A DNA stretch of 48,017 nt from Pedobacter sp. (lineage in GTDB: Bacteria; Bacteroidota; Bacteroidia; Sphingobacteriales; Sphingobacteriaceae): contig SEDB01000019.1 of assembly GCA_004210715.1 (NCBI GenBank), positions 1 to 48,017 on the forward strand. Direction: 5' to 3'. Each line of letters begins with the position of its first letter. Position 1 is the first letter of the stretch. The position numbers were made by a program, and so were the translations under genes. Positions 47,852 to 48,017 of this stretch are shown here, piece after piece. The notes under the pieces were generated by a model. The model made no database searches. It saw only the letters and a program-made list of their open reading frames with translations, and was not told the origin of the DNA.

Positions 47852-47867
47852 AAATTTTTATATCGAA

Positions 47868-48017
47868 TTAAGCTTCGATTGTAAACGAACTTAAACTTAC
47901 AAATTGCTGAATTCTTGCTGCAACTTCTTCTTCGGTTAAGTTTAAAAGTTTTTCGGTTCCAAATTTTTCTACACAGAATGAAGCTAATGCAGAACCGTAA
48001 ATGATTGCATTTTTCAT
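47868..48017 (-). CDS. C-terminus of a PfkB-type sugar/nucleoside kinase (truncated by window edge)
   Basis: Minus-strand reading MKNAIIYGSALASFCVEKFGTEKLLNLTEEEVAARIQQFVSLSSFTIEA*; resembles Bacteroidota PfkB-family C-termini. Confidence 0.65.
   Translation of the reverse strand: MKNAIIYGSALASFCVEKFGTEKLLNLTEEEVAARIQQFVSLSSFTIEA

Noticed and set aside
1-48017. Defence island, secretion cluster or biosynthetic system
   Set aside because: No adjacent set of nuclease, helicase, reverse transcriptase, toxin, NRPS/PKS or secretion genes was seen; gene content is mainly housekeeping.

Overview
48 kb chromosomal window from a Bacteroidota genome, probably Pedobacter-like Sphingobacteriaceae (inferred from gene content and TAnnTTTG promoter boxes). 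It is mostly ordinary chromosomal content. Housekeeping genes include nadE, lspA, lnt, rsmI, serS, fabV, lpd and murB. There are also gldB, peptidases/hydrolases, an RND efflux operon with a TetR regulator, and a scattered carotenoid locus (crtI, lycopene cyclase, a crtZ-like hydroxylase, no visible crtB). A patatin gene is truncated at the left edge and a probable PfkB-type kinase gene at the right edge. I saw no tRNA, rRNA, CRISPR array, IS transposase or prophage. No clear new multi-gene system is visible. The most unusual signal is intergenic: (i) at least four copies of an element with a conserved core and differing but self-complementary stems; (ii) a two-hairpin element carrying GCGCTCGTTAGAAACGAGCGC, with three copies and compensatory stem changes; (iii) two nested inverted-repeat elements; (iv) four TCCGAT motifs at exact 11-bp spacing upstream of a DUF6266 gene. 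All calls come from reading the sequence and the supplied ORFs; no database search was run.
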